Assembly: GCA_029817715.1 (NCBI GenBank) | Contig: JARUPY010000607.1 | Span: forward strand, 2,666,001-2,730,000 | Direction: 5' to 3' | Source: Melastoma dodecandrum | Taxonomy: Eukaryota > Streptophyta > Magnoliopsida > Myrtales > Melastomataceae | Length of the DNA stretch: 64,000 nt | Part shown: positions 11,935 through 24,104 of the stretch, in pieces | Layout: each line of letters starts with the position of its first letter | How positions within the stretch are numbered: position 1 is the first letter of the stretch | Position numbers and translations under genes: made by a program | The notes under the pieces: generated by a model | The model's database searches: none | What the model was told of the DNA's origin: nothing | The model's input: the letters and a program-made list of their open reading frames with translations, nothing else

Positions 11935-14900
11935 ATGTGCAATAATGCTGCCACCACAGAGGTCTTAAGTGGTTCAAATTACAAGAGGTAAAAGGAGGAC
12001 CTCGAGTTTGCTATGAGCTGCATCAATCAGGATATGGGTCTTACAATCGATTAACCTGCGGTGCCCACTGATGTGAGCTCAATCCAGGAGAAGGAGAATT
12101 ATGAGAAATGAGCACACGTAAATAAAATGTGCATGTTGGCTATGAAAAGTTCTATCCCGGATCATCTTCTTAGTGGTTTACCAGAGACTGATAATGCAAA
12201 GGCTCTTCATGCTGCTATTGGAGAGCGATATCAGGTATCTGATAATGCGGAGATCACACACCTATTGGAGATGATGAATGCTTTGGCTTACAAGGATTTT
12301 GTCAATGTGAGGGAGTACATTATGAGATGGGTGCATGTGCAGTCTAAGTTGAGTTCCCACAAGATTGATTTGTCGGAGAATTACATTGTTCCTCGCATCC
12401 TCAGCTCTTTGCCTCCTGAGTTTGGAATGATTAAGACTGCTTTTAATAATACTCAAAGAGAGAGTTGGACAGTGAATGAGTTGATCACTCGTTGTGTTGC
12501 TGAGGAGGAGAAAATTAAGAAAGACGTGGGGCCGAATGCTTTTGTAGTGACCGGTACTGGATCAAGTTTCCGTAAAGGAAAAGGATTTCAAAAGGGGTTC
12601 AAACCACAGAATAGTCAGGGACCTCAGACTTTTAAGAAGTTCGGTGTTGGACAGAGGCATGGCAAAACAGTTCAGAAGGATGCACATGTGATTGCTAAAG
12701 GTGGCATTAAGTGTTTCTTTTGTGAGAAAATGGGACACTTGAAGAAATACTGTTATCGGTACAAGAATTGGCTTGAGAAGCAAAAGAAAAAGAATGTGAG
12801 AGGTAAACCATCAGCTTTGGTTTGTTTCGAATCAAATCTTGTCGATGTGTCTTCAAAAACTTGGTGGATGGTTAGCGGTGTATCCGTTCATATTGCTATG
12901 ACCTTGCAGGGATTCCAGAGGCAAAGGATGCCAAATGAATATGAAGGCAAGGTGAAAGTGGGGAATAACGCAGAAGCCGCCGTTGAATTTATAAGAGTTG
13001 TTAGACTTCATTTGGATTCAGGCTTTGAACTTGTTTCAGAGAACGTTTTGTATATTCCCACTTTCCGGAGAAACTTGATCTCTGTTCCTGTGTTGAACAA
13101 ATTTGGATTAAGTTGTTTATTTCAGAATGGCTTTATGCGGTTGTCGTTAAATTCAAAAGTTGTTGGTAGTGCGACATTGTCCAATGGCCTTTATCGATTG
13201 AATTTGGTACTTTCATATGGTATTGAATCCTTATGTGCTAAATCTTCAGCGCCTAAAAGAGCTTTGTCGAACAAGAAGTCTTCGATGTTATGGCATAAAC
13301 ATTTGGGCCACATATCTAAAGAGCGAGTGGAACGTCTTATAAAGGACAATTTACTTCCCTCTCTCGATTTCAGTGGCATGGAGACTTGTGTTGACTGTAT
13401 CCAAGGAAAGTTGACAAAGGCTCGGAAGAAGGGAGCCACATGTAGTACTAGTCTACTGGAAATTGTGCATACAGATATCAGTGGACCTCTTCAGACTACT
13501 TTATGTGGAAATAAGTATTTCATCATCTTCATAGACGATTTCTCTCGCTACGGCCACGTGTTTCTCATAAAAGATAAGTCAGAGGCTTTGGAGAAATTCA
13601 AGGTCTTTAAGTTAGAAGTTGAGAATCAATTGGAGAAAACAGTTAAGATTGTGAGATTCGATAGAGGTAGTGAGTATTATGGTAGACATACAGGCTCCGG
13701 ACAGCAGATTGGGCCGTTTGCTAAAGTTTTGCAAGAATGTGGCATCGTACCACAATATACTATGTCTTACATACCTGAACAGAATGGCGTGGCAGAACGA
13801 AGGAACCGAACTCTGATGGATATGGTAAAGAGTATGATGGATAAGTGCAACTTGTCTAACTATCTATGGGGAGAGGCACTTAAGACAGCTGCATACATTT
13901 TCTATAGAGTTCCCAGCAAGTTTGTGCAGAAGAGCCCATTTGAGTTGTGGATTGGGAGAAAGCCTAGTCTTAATCATTTTCGTGTTTGGGGTTGTCCAGC
14001 TGAGGTGAGATTGTTCAATCCAGTCGAGAAGAAGACAGATCCCCGAACAATTCGTGTCGTCTTCATTAGATATCCGGAAAGATCTAAAGGTTATAGATTT
14101 TTTTTTTTGATAAATAAAGGTTATAGATTTTATTGTCCCTCGAGGAGAAATAAAGTAGTTGAGTCTCCTACTGCGAAGTTTCTGGAGAATGATATTGCAG
14201 ATGTTCGAGATATCCCCGCTACCTCATCCGATTTCGTTGTCATTCTCGTGCCACTTTCTACGGGAACTACAGTTATAGCGGCTCCTATTGGAAATATTGA
14301 TTCATCGGAGGGTGCGCACGGAGAGGAGCAGGATACAATTATTGAAAATCTTCCGGTAGTTACAGAACCTGTTCTCGTGAAGAGATCGACTAGAGTAAGG
14401 AGACCTGCTTTATCTGATGATTAAATTGTCTTCCTTGGTGAAGATTGCAATGGATTAGTGGGTGATCCCATAAACTTTGAGGAATCAGTCGGCAGATCTC
14501 AAAGCAAGGAATGGTTGGCTGCAATGAAAGATGAGTTGTAGTCAATGGCGGCTAATGATGTGTGGGAGCTCATAGAATTGTCGGTTGGACAAAAGGCAGT
14601 TAGTTGTAAATGGGTCTTCAAGACCAAGAAAGACGCCAAAGGTAACATTGAACGTCATAAGGCAAGCTAGTGGCCAAGGGATTTACTCAACGAGCTGGTG
14701 TTGACTACACGAAGACTAATTCTGCAGTTTCCTTTAAAGATGCATTCAGAATTATGATTACATAGTTGCACATTTTAACCTGGAGTTACATCAGATGGAT
14801 GTGAAAATAGCTTTTCTGAATGGAAACCTCTTGGAGAGTGTTTATATGGAACAACCAGAGGGTTTTGTGGTAGAAGGATCTGAGCACATGGTTTTCAAAT

Positions 14901-16045
14901 TAAAGAAGTATATTTATGGATTAAAGCAGGCTTCTCGGCAATGGTATTTAAAGTTTGATGAGGTGGTATCGTCCTTTGGATTTATTGAGAATTCGTTTGA
15001 TCAGTGTGTTGATATGAGGACTAGTGGGAGTAGTTTCATTTTTCTTGTCATCTATGTGGATGATATCCTTCTTGCAAGTAATGATTTAGCACTGTTACAC
15101 GAAACTAAGGAGATGTTGTCTAGATCTTTTGATATGAAGGATTTGGGCGAGGCTGCTTATGTGCTTGGAATTGAAATTTGTCGAGACAGAGCTCGAAATG
15201 TGCTGGGTCTGAGCCAAAGAAGCTAGATTGATAAGGTACTTGAGCAATTCGCTATGCAGTCTTTCAAACCTGAAGAAGTACCAATACTGAAAGGAGATAA
15301 GTTCAGTAAAGATCAATGTCCCAAGAATGATATTGAAAAAGAGTCCATGAAAGACATGCCTTATAGCAGTGCAGTTGGTAGCTTGATGTATGCTCAGGTC
15401 TGTACCGGACCAGATCTTGCCTTTCCTGTCAGTGTTTTTGGTAGATATTTGTCTAATCTAATAAGGGAGCATTGGATTGCTGCTAAGAAGGTAATGAGAT
15501 ATTTGCAACGAACTAAGGCTAACATGTTGGTATATAAGAGAATGGATAACCTTGAGGTGGTCGGATATACAGATTCTGATTTTGCTGGTTGTTCTGATGA
15601 TATGAAGTCAACCTCGGGTTACATATTCATGTTGGCTGGATGAGCTATTTCCTGAAAAAGTGTTAAACAGACTCTCATAGCTTCCTCGACTATGCAGGCA
15701 GAGTTTGTTGCATGTTATGGGGCGTCTTCTCAAGCTGTTTGACTCAGAAATTTTATTCCGGGTCTTAGAGTTGTTGACTCCATTGCTAGACCATTAGTGA
15801 TCTATTGTGATCACAGTGCTGCGGTTTTCTACTCCAAGAATAACCGAACTATGGGTGGTTCTAAGCACATGGAGATTAAGTATCTTAAGGTTCAAGAACT
15901 AGTAAAGCAAGGCGATATTGTTGTTAAACATATCGGTACAGAGTCGATGTTAGCAGACCCACTAACTAAAGGATTTAGACCCGTAGCCTTTAAGAAACAA
16001 GTTGTAGACATGGGTGTCTTAGAGTCCTTTAATGTTTTCGATTAA
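11935..16045 (+). pseudogene. Copia gag-pol polyprotein, inactivated
   Basis: Translation would start at 11935 (MCNNAATTEVLSGSNYKR). Three in-frame stops (TAA near 11989, TAA near 12052, TGA near 12109) precede a 765-codon open stretch (12127-14424). That stretch holds gag, a CCHC knuckle (CFFCEKMGHLKKYC), protease, the HHCC zinc motif, and an integrase core with D (HTDISGP), D (FDRGSEYYG) and E (EQNGVAERRNR). The protease active site reads MVSGVS where the family has DSG or DTG, so the catalytic Asp is lost. Near 14090 a small insertion repeats KGYRF. After 14424 the RT part is broken by stops and shifts, although 14795-15226 keeps YVDDILLASND and 15254-16045 keeps RNase H segments including the TKGFRP end. 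It cannot make a full polyprotein. Confidence 0.93.
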
Positions 16046-16650
16046 TGGGAGTTTATGATACTCTTTGGTTGTATCCGACAATTTATTTTATGAACTTTCA
16101 GTGTTTTGTTGGATATTGAGTATCTTATTGTCGACATTATATATATTTTTTTGCATGCATGCAGTTACTTTTATATCTTGTGCACATGACAGTTATTAAA
16201 GAAAATCTTGAGACTTGGTGCTTAGTCTCAAGTAGGACAGTATTTGATAAAGCACCGTAAAGTTTGTCTCTGATAAAGCATAGTAAAGTTTGCGCGCACT
16301 TAGGTTTATGAGACGTATAAAGGAGCTTCATTTGCTCAAATGTCTTTCTGGCTCGTTATGGGCGTAAGGTTATAGAAAGATCAGGACCGATTGAATTAGC
16401 ATCAAATTTGATCACATAAGGGATGCTATTTCGGCTACACCGCCACATTGACCCGTGACGTCTTGATTGCTTAGTGTTGTGATTATGGTTGTCGTGTATC
16501 ATTGAGTGATGCTCTGACAGTCATAGTTCAATGCTGAGTAATTTAGTTGGTCGGGGTTGTTTGAGATGTTGTTTTTATATTGGCCATACAGATGTTACTG
16601 CCTGAGAGTCATTTTTTAAAATATTTTTCAAGTACAATTAATGTTGCCCA

Positions 16651-16660
16651 AGTGAGAGAA
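16651..16660 (+). other. Polypurine tract
   Basis: AGTGAGAGAA directly before the 3' LTR start at 16661. It contains one T but sits at the exact expected place. Confidence 0.65.
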
Positions 16661-17586
16661 TGTTAGAAATTTCTGATTTTTAGGCTTCCATTAATTGTTT
16701 ATTTTTAATTTACTTTTATTTATTTTATTTCACTTTATTAAAGTATATTTTATAAAACAGGATGTGACATAAGACAGTGCATGAAATCCCACTAAAGTAT
16801 CGTGATCTCTAAAGTTATTGGGATATGCGCATTTCGTTTGTTAAATGTGGCTTACGGTTGGGTGTAGGCTATTTTATAACTTATGGTCCATTAATGGATA
16901 GTACATAGGCTACGGTATATTACGGCTGTGCCCTTCCCCCGTCCTTCAAACCATTATTTAACTAAGGAGTTTGGGAAGCATTTGGGGATCATTTAGGCTT
17001 CGGAAAAAGCAAGTTCTGAAGCACCAAGGTTCGGAGCATGCGGGATGCACAACGTTGCGTAAGTTGTGCGCGGTGTTCCTCATTGTGCAACGAAAGGGAC
17101 CCGAATGTCAAATGTAGAACTCCAATTTTGAATAGTTTGGGAACCATTTGGGGATCATTTGAGCTTCGAAAAATGCAAGTTCGGAAGCACCAACGTTCGG
17201 AGCATGCGGGATGCACAACCTTGCGTAAGTTGGGCGCGGGGTTCCTCATTGTGCAACGAAAGGGACCCGAATGTCAAATGTAGGACTCCAATTTTGAATA
17301 GATTGGGAAAAATCATTTATTAAGTTTTCTTGTATCTGGGTTAATCAACCGGACAGACATATGGTCAGTTTCTTTAGCCTCCTCCATCTAGAGCAGCCAC
17401 AAGGAAAGGAATAGGGGAAGAAGATCTACGCCGTCTAGGTTTCAATATTCAGATTTACGGTGTGGCGAATACGGGTACGTTTTCTTTTCCATAAATCTTT
17501 CTCGGTATTCGTAAACACGCGTAATCGATCCAGTCGTCCGCTGTTTTTTCGGATTTGTGGATTCTGTGATTATGTGATTTCTCACG
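16661..17586 (+). repeat. 3' LTR of the second Copia element, with insertion
   Basis: Starts TGTTAGAAATT and ends TTTCTCACG, with the terminal A mutated to G, followed by the GCATG target copy. It is 926 bp against 618 bp for its partner. The surplus is the 16971-17302 tandem block plus a small exchange of neighbouring bases. Confidence 0.92.
16971..17302 (+). repeat. Two tandem 166-bp satellite-like units
   Basis: Unit 1 runs 16971-17136 and unit 2 runs 17137-17302, each exactly 166 bp and each beginning TTGGGAA. A third TTGGGAA at 17303 marks the end of unit 2. The units differ at scattered positions (for example TTTAGGCTTCGG against TTTGAGCTTCGA). The length is that of a nucleosomal plant satellite monomer. 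The block is missing from the element's own 5' LTR. Confidence 0.92.
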
Positions 17587-17818
17587 GCATGAACTTTGCG
17601 CAACTTCTCTTATGTTTTGTAAATTCCAAGCGTAACGAGATTTTATCCGAGCGTTCCCATAATCGATGGTGTCTCTGTATCCGGTTGTGTGGTGTACCTC
17701 GTGGCATGGTGCTTCGGCTGTATCGAGCAGCTGTCCGAGTCTTATCCTTTTCGTTTCCGTCGGTTAGTTCGTTCGGCGTTTTTGCCTTGGTCGTTGTCTT
17801 TTCACGTTTCCGTGGCTG

Positions 17819-18816
17819 GTGGCGTGTCACATTCTCTCCTCGACGGCGTACTTTGGGGCGGCTCTGTCCTCCGTCCAGCGCCTCCTTGACGACCCTGACC
17901 CATCCCATGGCCGCTTCATCGACTCCCTTGTTTCCGTTCTTCAGTTCTCGATCGGTAGAGTGCGCCCAACGGTGTTAAGGACGAAGCGAGACATGGCTGC
18001 CGACGTGGTGGTGAGGGTCGTTGGCCGAGGAGGGCTGGCGGATGAGACGGTTGCTACCGGATTGAGGTGCCTGGGGAAGGTTTTGGAGTTTGCGGGGAAG
18101 GATACACCGTGGGATGAATTAGGGAAAAGGTTGTTGGGTGTGTTGGTTGGGTTCATGGCGTGCCCTACTGCTAAGGTAGCTATTCTGCTGTTGCCTGATG
18201 TCGGTAACTTGTAGAGTTAACTCTAAGAGTAATATGTTTGGAATAAGTTCACCCTTTAGATCATGGAGGGGAAGGAAAGGAGAAACGGGGTGGTTGGGTC
18301 AGAAGAAACCAGGTTTCGATTATCAAAAGGCAACCACTTCATGGTCCTCTCTCACTCTCTCTTCTAATCCTTTCTCGGTTTCTCCTTAAGGCTGTCTTTG
18401 GAAGATGGAGAGAGGAGAATCCAAGAGTTTCTAAAATTTATTTGTTTTAAGAAGCAATTTAGATTAATAAAATTTAGAATAATTGTGTTTAAATGTTTTC
18501 TCAGTTCTCTCCAACTCCTCCAGAAGCGAAGCCGGTAGTCCGAAACAGGGTGGGCATACAAGGCAAGGAATATACTAGCAGGAAGGCACGTTGTGACGTC
18601 GAGAGGAAGGACAAGCTCGAACCGTACGCCTACTGGCCCCTTGATCGTAACATGATGAGCCGCAGGCCCGTACATCGTGCTGCCGCGAGAAAGGGCATGG
18701 CTAGTGTTGTGAGGATGACTAAATCACTGGAAGGGAAAAGCGCCTGGGTGGCCCTGTCCTTGAAAGGGTCCAACTCGAAGAGGAATGCGAAGAGAGCCGT
18801 AAAGAAGTCCAAGTAG
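17819..18816 (+). pseudogene. RRP12-like gene, N- and C-terminal remnants
   Basis: RRP12 is a HEAT-repeat protein of about 1,250 residues needed for pre-ribosome maturation and export. Here 17819-18190 reads like its early helices (TAYFGAALSS, then RDMAADVVVRVVG and LRCLGKVLEFAG) and stops. After about 300 bp of unrelated sequence, 18493-18816 gives a C-terminal piece with RKDKLEPYAYWPLDRNM and HRAAARKGMASVV, then a basic tail KRAVKKSK. Everything between, around 900 residues, is gone. The 5' end is separated by the Copia element at 10120-17586. The C-terminal motif is the strongest basis for the name; the call rests on remembered family sequence. No promoter or intact frame supports expression. 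Confidence 0.6.
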
Positions 18817-19212
18817 AGAATTATGTTTTCCCATTTGGCTTGTCCCATAAATGTATTAAATTTAAATTCTAAGGCTTGGAATGCATGAGTGGCTTTGGGA
18901 TACGCCTTTTGAACTTATTTAATCAATGAATTATGTTCCCGAAAGAAACAAATCTTGCAAATTGAAACATTATTTTCGAAATTTTAAAACTCTCGCAAGC
19001 TGTTACTTCCCAAATTTCTTTTTCTTTCCCTAAATATGCATAGGGGTTGACATTTTGAGCAGGCAACAGTAACTCAACATATACAAATAAGTTATACTGT
19101 CTAAAAGTTGTCCATGTCCTCTCTCGGCTTTCTCGAGTGACCTCTTATCTAAAAGGCTATCAATCTGCCTGACCCGTCTAATTGATCGCTGGCCTCTGCA
19201 GGTGCCGGGTGA
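18817..19212. other. Convergent 3' spacer
   Basis: AT-rich sequence between the RRP12-like remnant (+) and the end of KASII (-). The right part should be the KASII 3' untranslated region. Nothing else is recognisable. Confidence 0.5.
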
Positions 19213-22200
19213 TCATCTGTAGGGGCAAAATAGAATGGAGGAGTTGTGGCCGCCGAAACCAAAAGAGTTCGACAAGGCCACCTTCACATCTAATCTTTCC
19301 TTCTTAGAGCCGACAAGGATGCCAGTGTCCTGATCAACACTCCGGGAGTCAAAACTGAATACTGAGTATTAATTAGGAAATAAGGATGAGATTGATTTTG
19401 GGAAGTACCACGCCTTCATCTGGGTTCTCGAGATTGACGTTAGGATGAACCCACCCTGTCCTTATTGCCTGCAGGAATTCGTTTTATCTATGGATGACTG
19501 ATAAATCTCCGAGCGAACTGAAAAGGGTGATGCCAAAGATCGATATTCCAGATTTACCTGTACAACAGCAGCTGCTTCCACACCGCCTGATGCTCCAAGC
19601 AAGTGTCCAATCATTGACTTTGTGGAGTTCACCTTCAGCTGTGCAAGTGAATTCACAAGTGCGGATGGCATTTCAAGACAGATCATGTGAACAGGGCAAA
19701 GGCCTCCGGACTAAAAGATTGAAAGGCAAACACTTCAGCTTGATCTTCACCTCCTTGTTATGGCTGAAACAATGCGCAAGAGCTTGGTACTCTTTCAGGT
19801 CTCCAGCTGGAGTCGATGTAGCATGTGCATTTATATAGTTCACGTCTTCTCTAGACACTCCAGACTGAGACAAGGCTTTCTCTATGCAAAGAATTACTCC
19901 GGACCCTGGTAGGGAGAGCAAACAAACAATTTTAGTGCCAGATTAATATGTGTGTGTATTTAGTTATCCATACCGAGACGGTAAGCCGATACAAAATGGC
20001 ATTCACAATTTAAGCACAACTAAAGTAACCACTGAATTATGCCAGTCCTTAATGAAATAAAAGTACCCTCTGGATGAGGCTCGGTCACATGGTAAGCATC
20101 ACAAGTAAAACTTCCGCCAAGAAACTCAGCATAGATTTCTGCGCCTCTTCTCTGCACCAGATTGTCAGCATCAAAACATTTCCCCATGAAAAGATGCACC
20201 ACATGAAATCAGAAGATTATTGATAAACCATGAGATGGAAAACCAGCCTTTTGGTCTCACATTCAGCTTTAGTAAATGAAAGTACCTTAGCATGCTCTAA
20301 TTCTTCCAAGAGCAAAACTCCAGCACCTTCTCCTATGACAAACCCATCGCGCCTCTGTTAAAATGATCAATTCATCAAGGAGGAAAGCTCAATATTATGT
20401 ATACTTCCCCATTATGTTAAAAAAGATGTTCCATTAGCCATAGTGGAATTGTTCGGGCAAATAAAGAAAGAGGGAAAGAACGGTAAACAGTTCGTGAAAC
20501 CATCAAAACAAAAAGTTGCCAGTATCAGGAGACAATACTGGAGTTTGAGAGGGGCAAAGCCCTTGAACCAGCCCAGGAACCTCTTAGTTATAAAAAACAA
20601 AAAACAGGAGACAGTAGTTGGCACCCATATTGCCCACTGTTTGCAAAAGTGAATGAAGAAAGTGGATGAAATGGTCAACTAATGAATGGAGATAACGGAA
20701 CAGAAGATATAATGACAATCTTCCTACCATATCCCAGGGTCTTGAAGCTTTGGTGGGATCATCATTCCTCTGGGAGAGGGCTCTGCAAGCCACAAAACCT
20801 CCCAACCCTGCATTAGAAACATGCTTCTGTTTGTGAGAAAGAAAGATTCTAAGATGAACCCAGCAGATGCAGCAAGATGTACCAATTGGGATAATAGCCG
20901 CATCTGAACCTCCACAAAGCATCACGTCCTGCATTTTCATCCATGTTATCAGGAAACAGCAAAAAGGAACTTACTACTGACTTTACAAATTGAGTTTTCT
21001 CAATAGTATCCAATGTAAATGCCTTCGCCAAGTCCAGACATGTCTGTCCAAATAAAATATTAGAACCAAAAGGTAACTAAATATAAGTCGTACGTCCAGT
21101 AAAGGTTATATAAGTAAGAAGCGAACAATAATATTGTTGTACCCGATGAATGACTTGAGAATTTTCAGTCACACACAACCAACACATAAATGCATCAACT
21201 TAAACAAAAAAAAAATCTGGTCTTAGACTTACAGCTTCGCCTCTAATGATGTGATTAGCAGCATTCAATATACAATAGTTGCTTGTAGCACAAGCAGTGG
21301 ATATCGAATAATTTGGGCCCATCCATCCCTATAAAGAGACAAAAATATGGAGAATTAGCACCTGCCCCGTAGAAAAGCCATAAAACTAACAATTAGATCA
21401 GCAAGAAAAGCCTTACCAGATCCATTGCGAGCATGGCAGAACCCATGTTTGTTGTCGCGAAAGGAACGCAAAAAGGATTCATCTTTCGATATGAGATCCG
21501 CAGAGCCTCAATAGCATCATTGAAAATCTGATCAAGGTAAGAATCAACCAGATCAGTTCTTTTTGTATGGCTCTCAATAAGAATTCTCTTTCTATATGAA
21601 CTTTACCTTCATTCCTCCCATGGCCGATCCAATCAAAACTCCACATCTAGTTTTGTCGAGATATTCCATCACCTCATCTGTAATTCCGCCGTCAGCCAAG
21701 GCTTTCTTGCCGGCTGTAAGCATGTAAAGCATGAACTTATCCATCCTCTTCGAGAACTTTGGTGAAACCCATCCATCAGTGGAGAAGGATTTGATCTCTC
21801 CAGCAATTCTCTGGTTAAGAAGACACCAAACTTTAAACTCTGAGAGTAGAAGCTCGTGGAAGAGAGATAAAGTAGATACTACCGTTGGGAATTGAGCACA
21901 ATCAAATGTCTCTATCTCACTGATGCCACTAACACCATCCAACAAATTGTTGTAAAAGATATCGGCATCGTGGCCAAGTGGAGTAACCACGCCCAACCCA
22001 GTCACAACTACACGCCTCTGCTTAGTCACAGGCTTCTTCTTCTTCAAGACTTCCTGAGCAGGTTGCACAGCCACCGCCATAGCTTCCGCTGAATGAGTAC
22101 AAGCCATATCAGGAAACTTAAATGAATGTCACAGTTGCAACTACCACAAATATAATGCTTCTTCTGTATAACTTTAACTCGGAGAAATCTACAGAGTCAA

Positions 22201-24104
22201 GATATCAATACATTCCCAGAAAAATGAGTTTGTAGCGAAGGCAACTAATATGGATTTCATCCATATGTACCGAAAACTAGAGCACACAGTTCACCACATC
22301 GCAGACTACCAAATAAATTAAGCCGTTCAACTATACTCCCTTATCCGATTTACTTGCTTCATATTTCATATTGGAGACCTCCCCTAGTCGTTCATGAATT
22401 ATTTTTCAAACTGCATCAGCGACAAACTTTCGTTCAAATCGAACGGTTACGAGGATGGCATTGCCCAGTTCTTTGCCCATCACGAGCGTGCCACCATTTA
22501 CAAGGATTTCAGATGTGAAGGTCTACTAACTTTTAGTTGAATCATGAAGACAAAAGATTTCACAAGTTCTATGGCCCAAAATGATTTTTTTTTTCATTTG
22601 AAGAAGTCACATTAAATGTTAAAAAATTCTTAATTTTATGTATACTCAATTATGGGAATTGATGTTAACACATTTACTACACATGTTCCACGCTTCCAAC
22701 AAGACAGCACAGTTTTTCAAATTAAGATAAAACAATAGCAGGTTGGGGACACCTTCAATCAAAGATTAAAAATATTGAAGATCCAAAATCAGATTTTTTA
22801 AGGGACAACAGTGCATCAAAACCATCTCTCATTGAGGCAGAAAATTGAGCCATTACAGGAAAATAAAACATTGACAAATAAGTGAGGCCCAAGGAAAAAA
22901 CTCGACGGATCCCAGATTCGCGTCTTAAAGGATTATACCTCAAGCAAAGATTATACCACAACCGATTTCTCCAAAACCGAGGGTCGGTCGCATGTTAAAA
23001 ATATATTCCTTTTGTATACCTTTCCTAGGGATGATCGGACAAATGTTTTAAAGATAGGAAACAAACATCTGAAATCGCATCAAAGTCAAGAAGTGGCTGC
23101 TTGGTACAGACATGAGAATAAGCCAAAACATGAGCCAAAAATATTACTTCCAACAAAACATCCGCCAGCTGATGGTCCATGGCCTAGAAATCAAACCCAA
23201 ATTTTTGGGTACATTGGAAAAATTTTAAGACCGAAAGCAGAACAAATTTCTTTTAAACTAGTTGCGGTGATCATAACTAAATTAAAAAAATTGTGAGGAA
23301 ATTCATTGCCTTAGAGAAGCAAATTAGAAGCCAGACAAATATGGTGCCATGAAGCATCTATACCGCATGACCTATTTTTTTCAGCTGCAGAGAAGAAAAT
23401 ACAGTAAAGCGAAACAACACAAATTCGTGCACGAATGAAACACTAAGTCAGCTCATCATCATCCTAATAAGCATTCAATGTAATAAAATGGACACAGGAC
23501 GCGTGATCATAACACAGCATCCAAACTTCTAAATATCTGGCCCAGATTGGTACGGCAACTACACTCGGATTAGCACGAATTATCAGACTTAATCTAACCA
23601 TTTCAAACAATCCATCAGAAGAAGGTACGGACTTCATCCAATCAATAAGCACTAAAAAAACAGAGATCAGAAAACAAAGACCCCGGTACCTGAACGGCAA
23701 GCACGATTCGTCCTCCTTCGTCGCCGGTTGACGTCTCCGTTCCTCGCTCCGAAGAACGAAGACAACCCGAAATTGCCTTCCCCTCCGCCGAGTATGAATC
23801 CGAGCGAAGAAATCCCTTTGTAGTACTCGCTGCACGGTTCGAAAGTCAAGCAAGACGACACCAACCCATGAATGCCGGATCCACACAATGAAGAAATCAA
23901 CCCCCCACTGCCGACGCCGCCGCCACCGTTACCCCCGCTACAACACCTCAACAAATCCCTCTTCCGCCATTTCTTGGAGAACCTCAAGGAGGAGGAGGTC
24001 AGGGAGAGCCTGTGGCCGTCCTTGTCGCCGGAGACCGACATGCAAGCGGCGGCGACGAGCCACGTGCAGAGCGGGGCCGCTACGGACGACGACGCGGACG
24101 TCAT
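19213..24104 (-). CDS. KAS2: 3-oxoacyl-ACP synthase II, plastid (KASII)
   Basis: Plastid condensing enzyme that extends palmitoyl-ACP (16:0) to 18:0 with malonyl-ACP and so sets the 16- to 18-carbon ratio. Exons in transcript order: 24104-23690, 22088-21883, 21810-21607, 21527-21417, 21328-21233, 20928-20883, 20807-20728, 20354-20286, 20151-20067, 19905-19751, 19638-19558, 19468-19409, 19329-19213. They join in frame to 574 residues. Exon 1 encodes a Ser-rich transit peptide ([13 protein letters not shown]) and a basic stretch. The mature part has [17 protein letters not shown]. The Cys-His-His triad is Cys about 325 (STACATS), His about 465 ([11 protein letters not shown]) and His about 501 ([12 protein letters not shown]). 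The C-terminus is [20 protein letters not shown] rather than KASI is judged from [12 protein letters not shown] and the long N-terminus. Intron 1 is 1.6 kb. Confidence 0.95.

Larger units (their letters stand above)
10120..17586 (+). mobile_element. Degenerate full-length Copia retrotransposon
   Basis: A 7,467-bp element flanked by GCATG at 10115-10119 and 17587-17591. It has a 618-bp 5' LTR, a tRNA-Met primer site, gag, protease, integrase, RT and RNase H in Copia order, a purine tract and a 926-bp 3' LTR. Both outer ends have decayed: the 5' end reads GG instead of TG and the 3' end CG instead of CA, while the inner LTR ends keep CA (10737) and TG (16661). The 3' LTR is longer because it contains two 166-bp satellite-like units. 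Over the first 300 bp the LTRs differ at roughly 9 percent by eye, so it looks older than the element at 917-3954. It sits within an RRP12-like pseudogene. Confidence 0.93.

Noticed and set aside
17038..17283. 81-codon frame across the 166-bp units
   Set aside because: It repeats itself because the DNA repeats (unit length not a multiple of three, yet open by chance). No coding signature; it is satellite-like DNA.
10120..17586. A possibly active Copia element because of the 765-codon open frame
   Set aside because: Three stops in gag, loss of the protease Asp and broken RT frames rule out activity.
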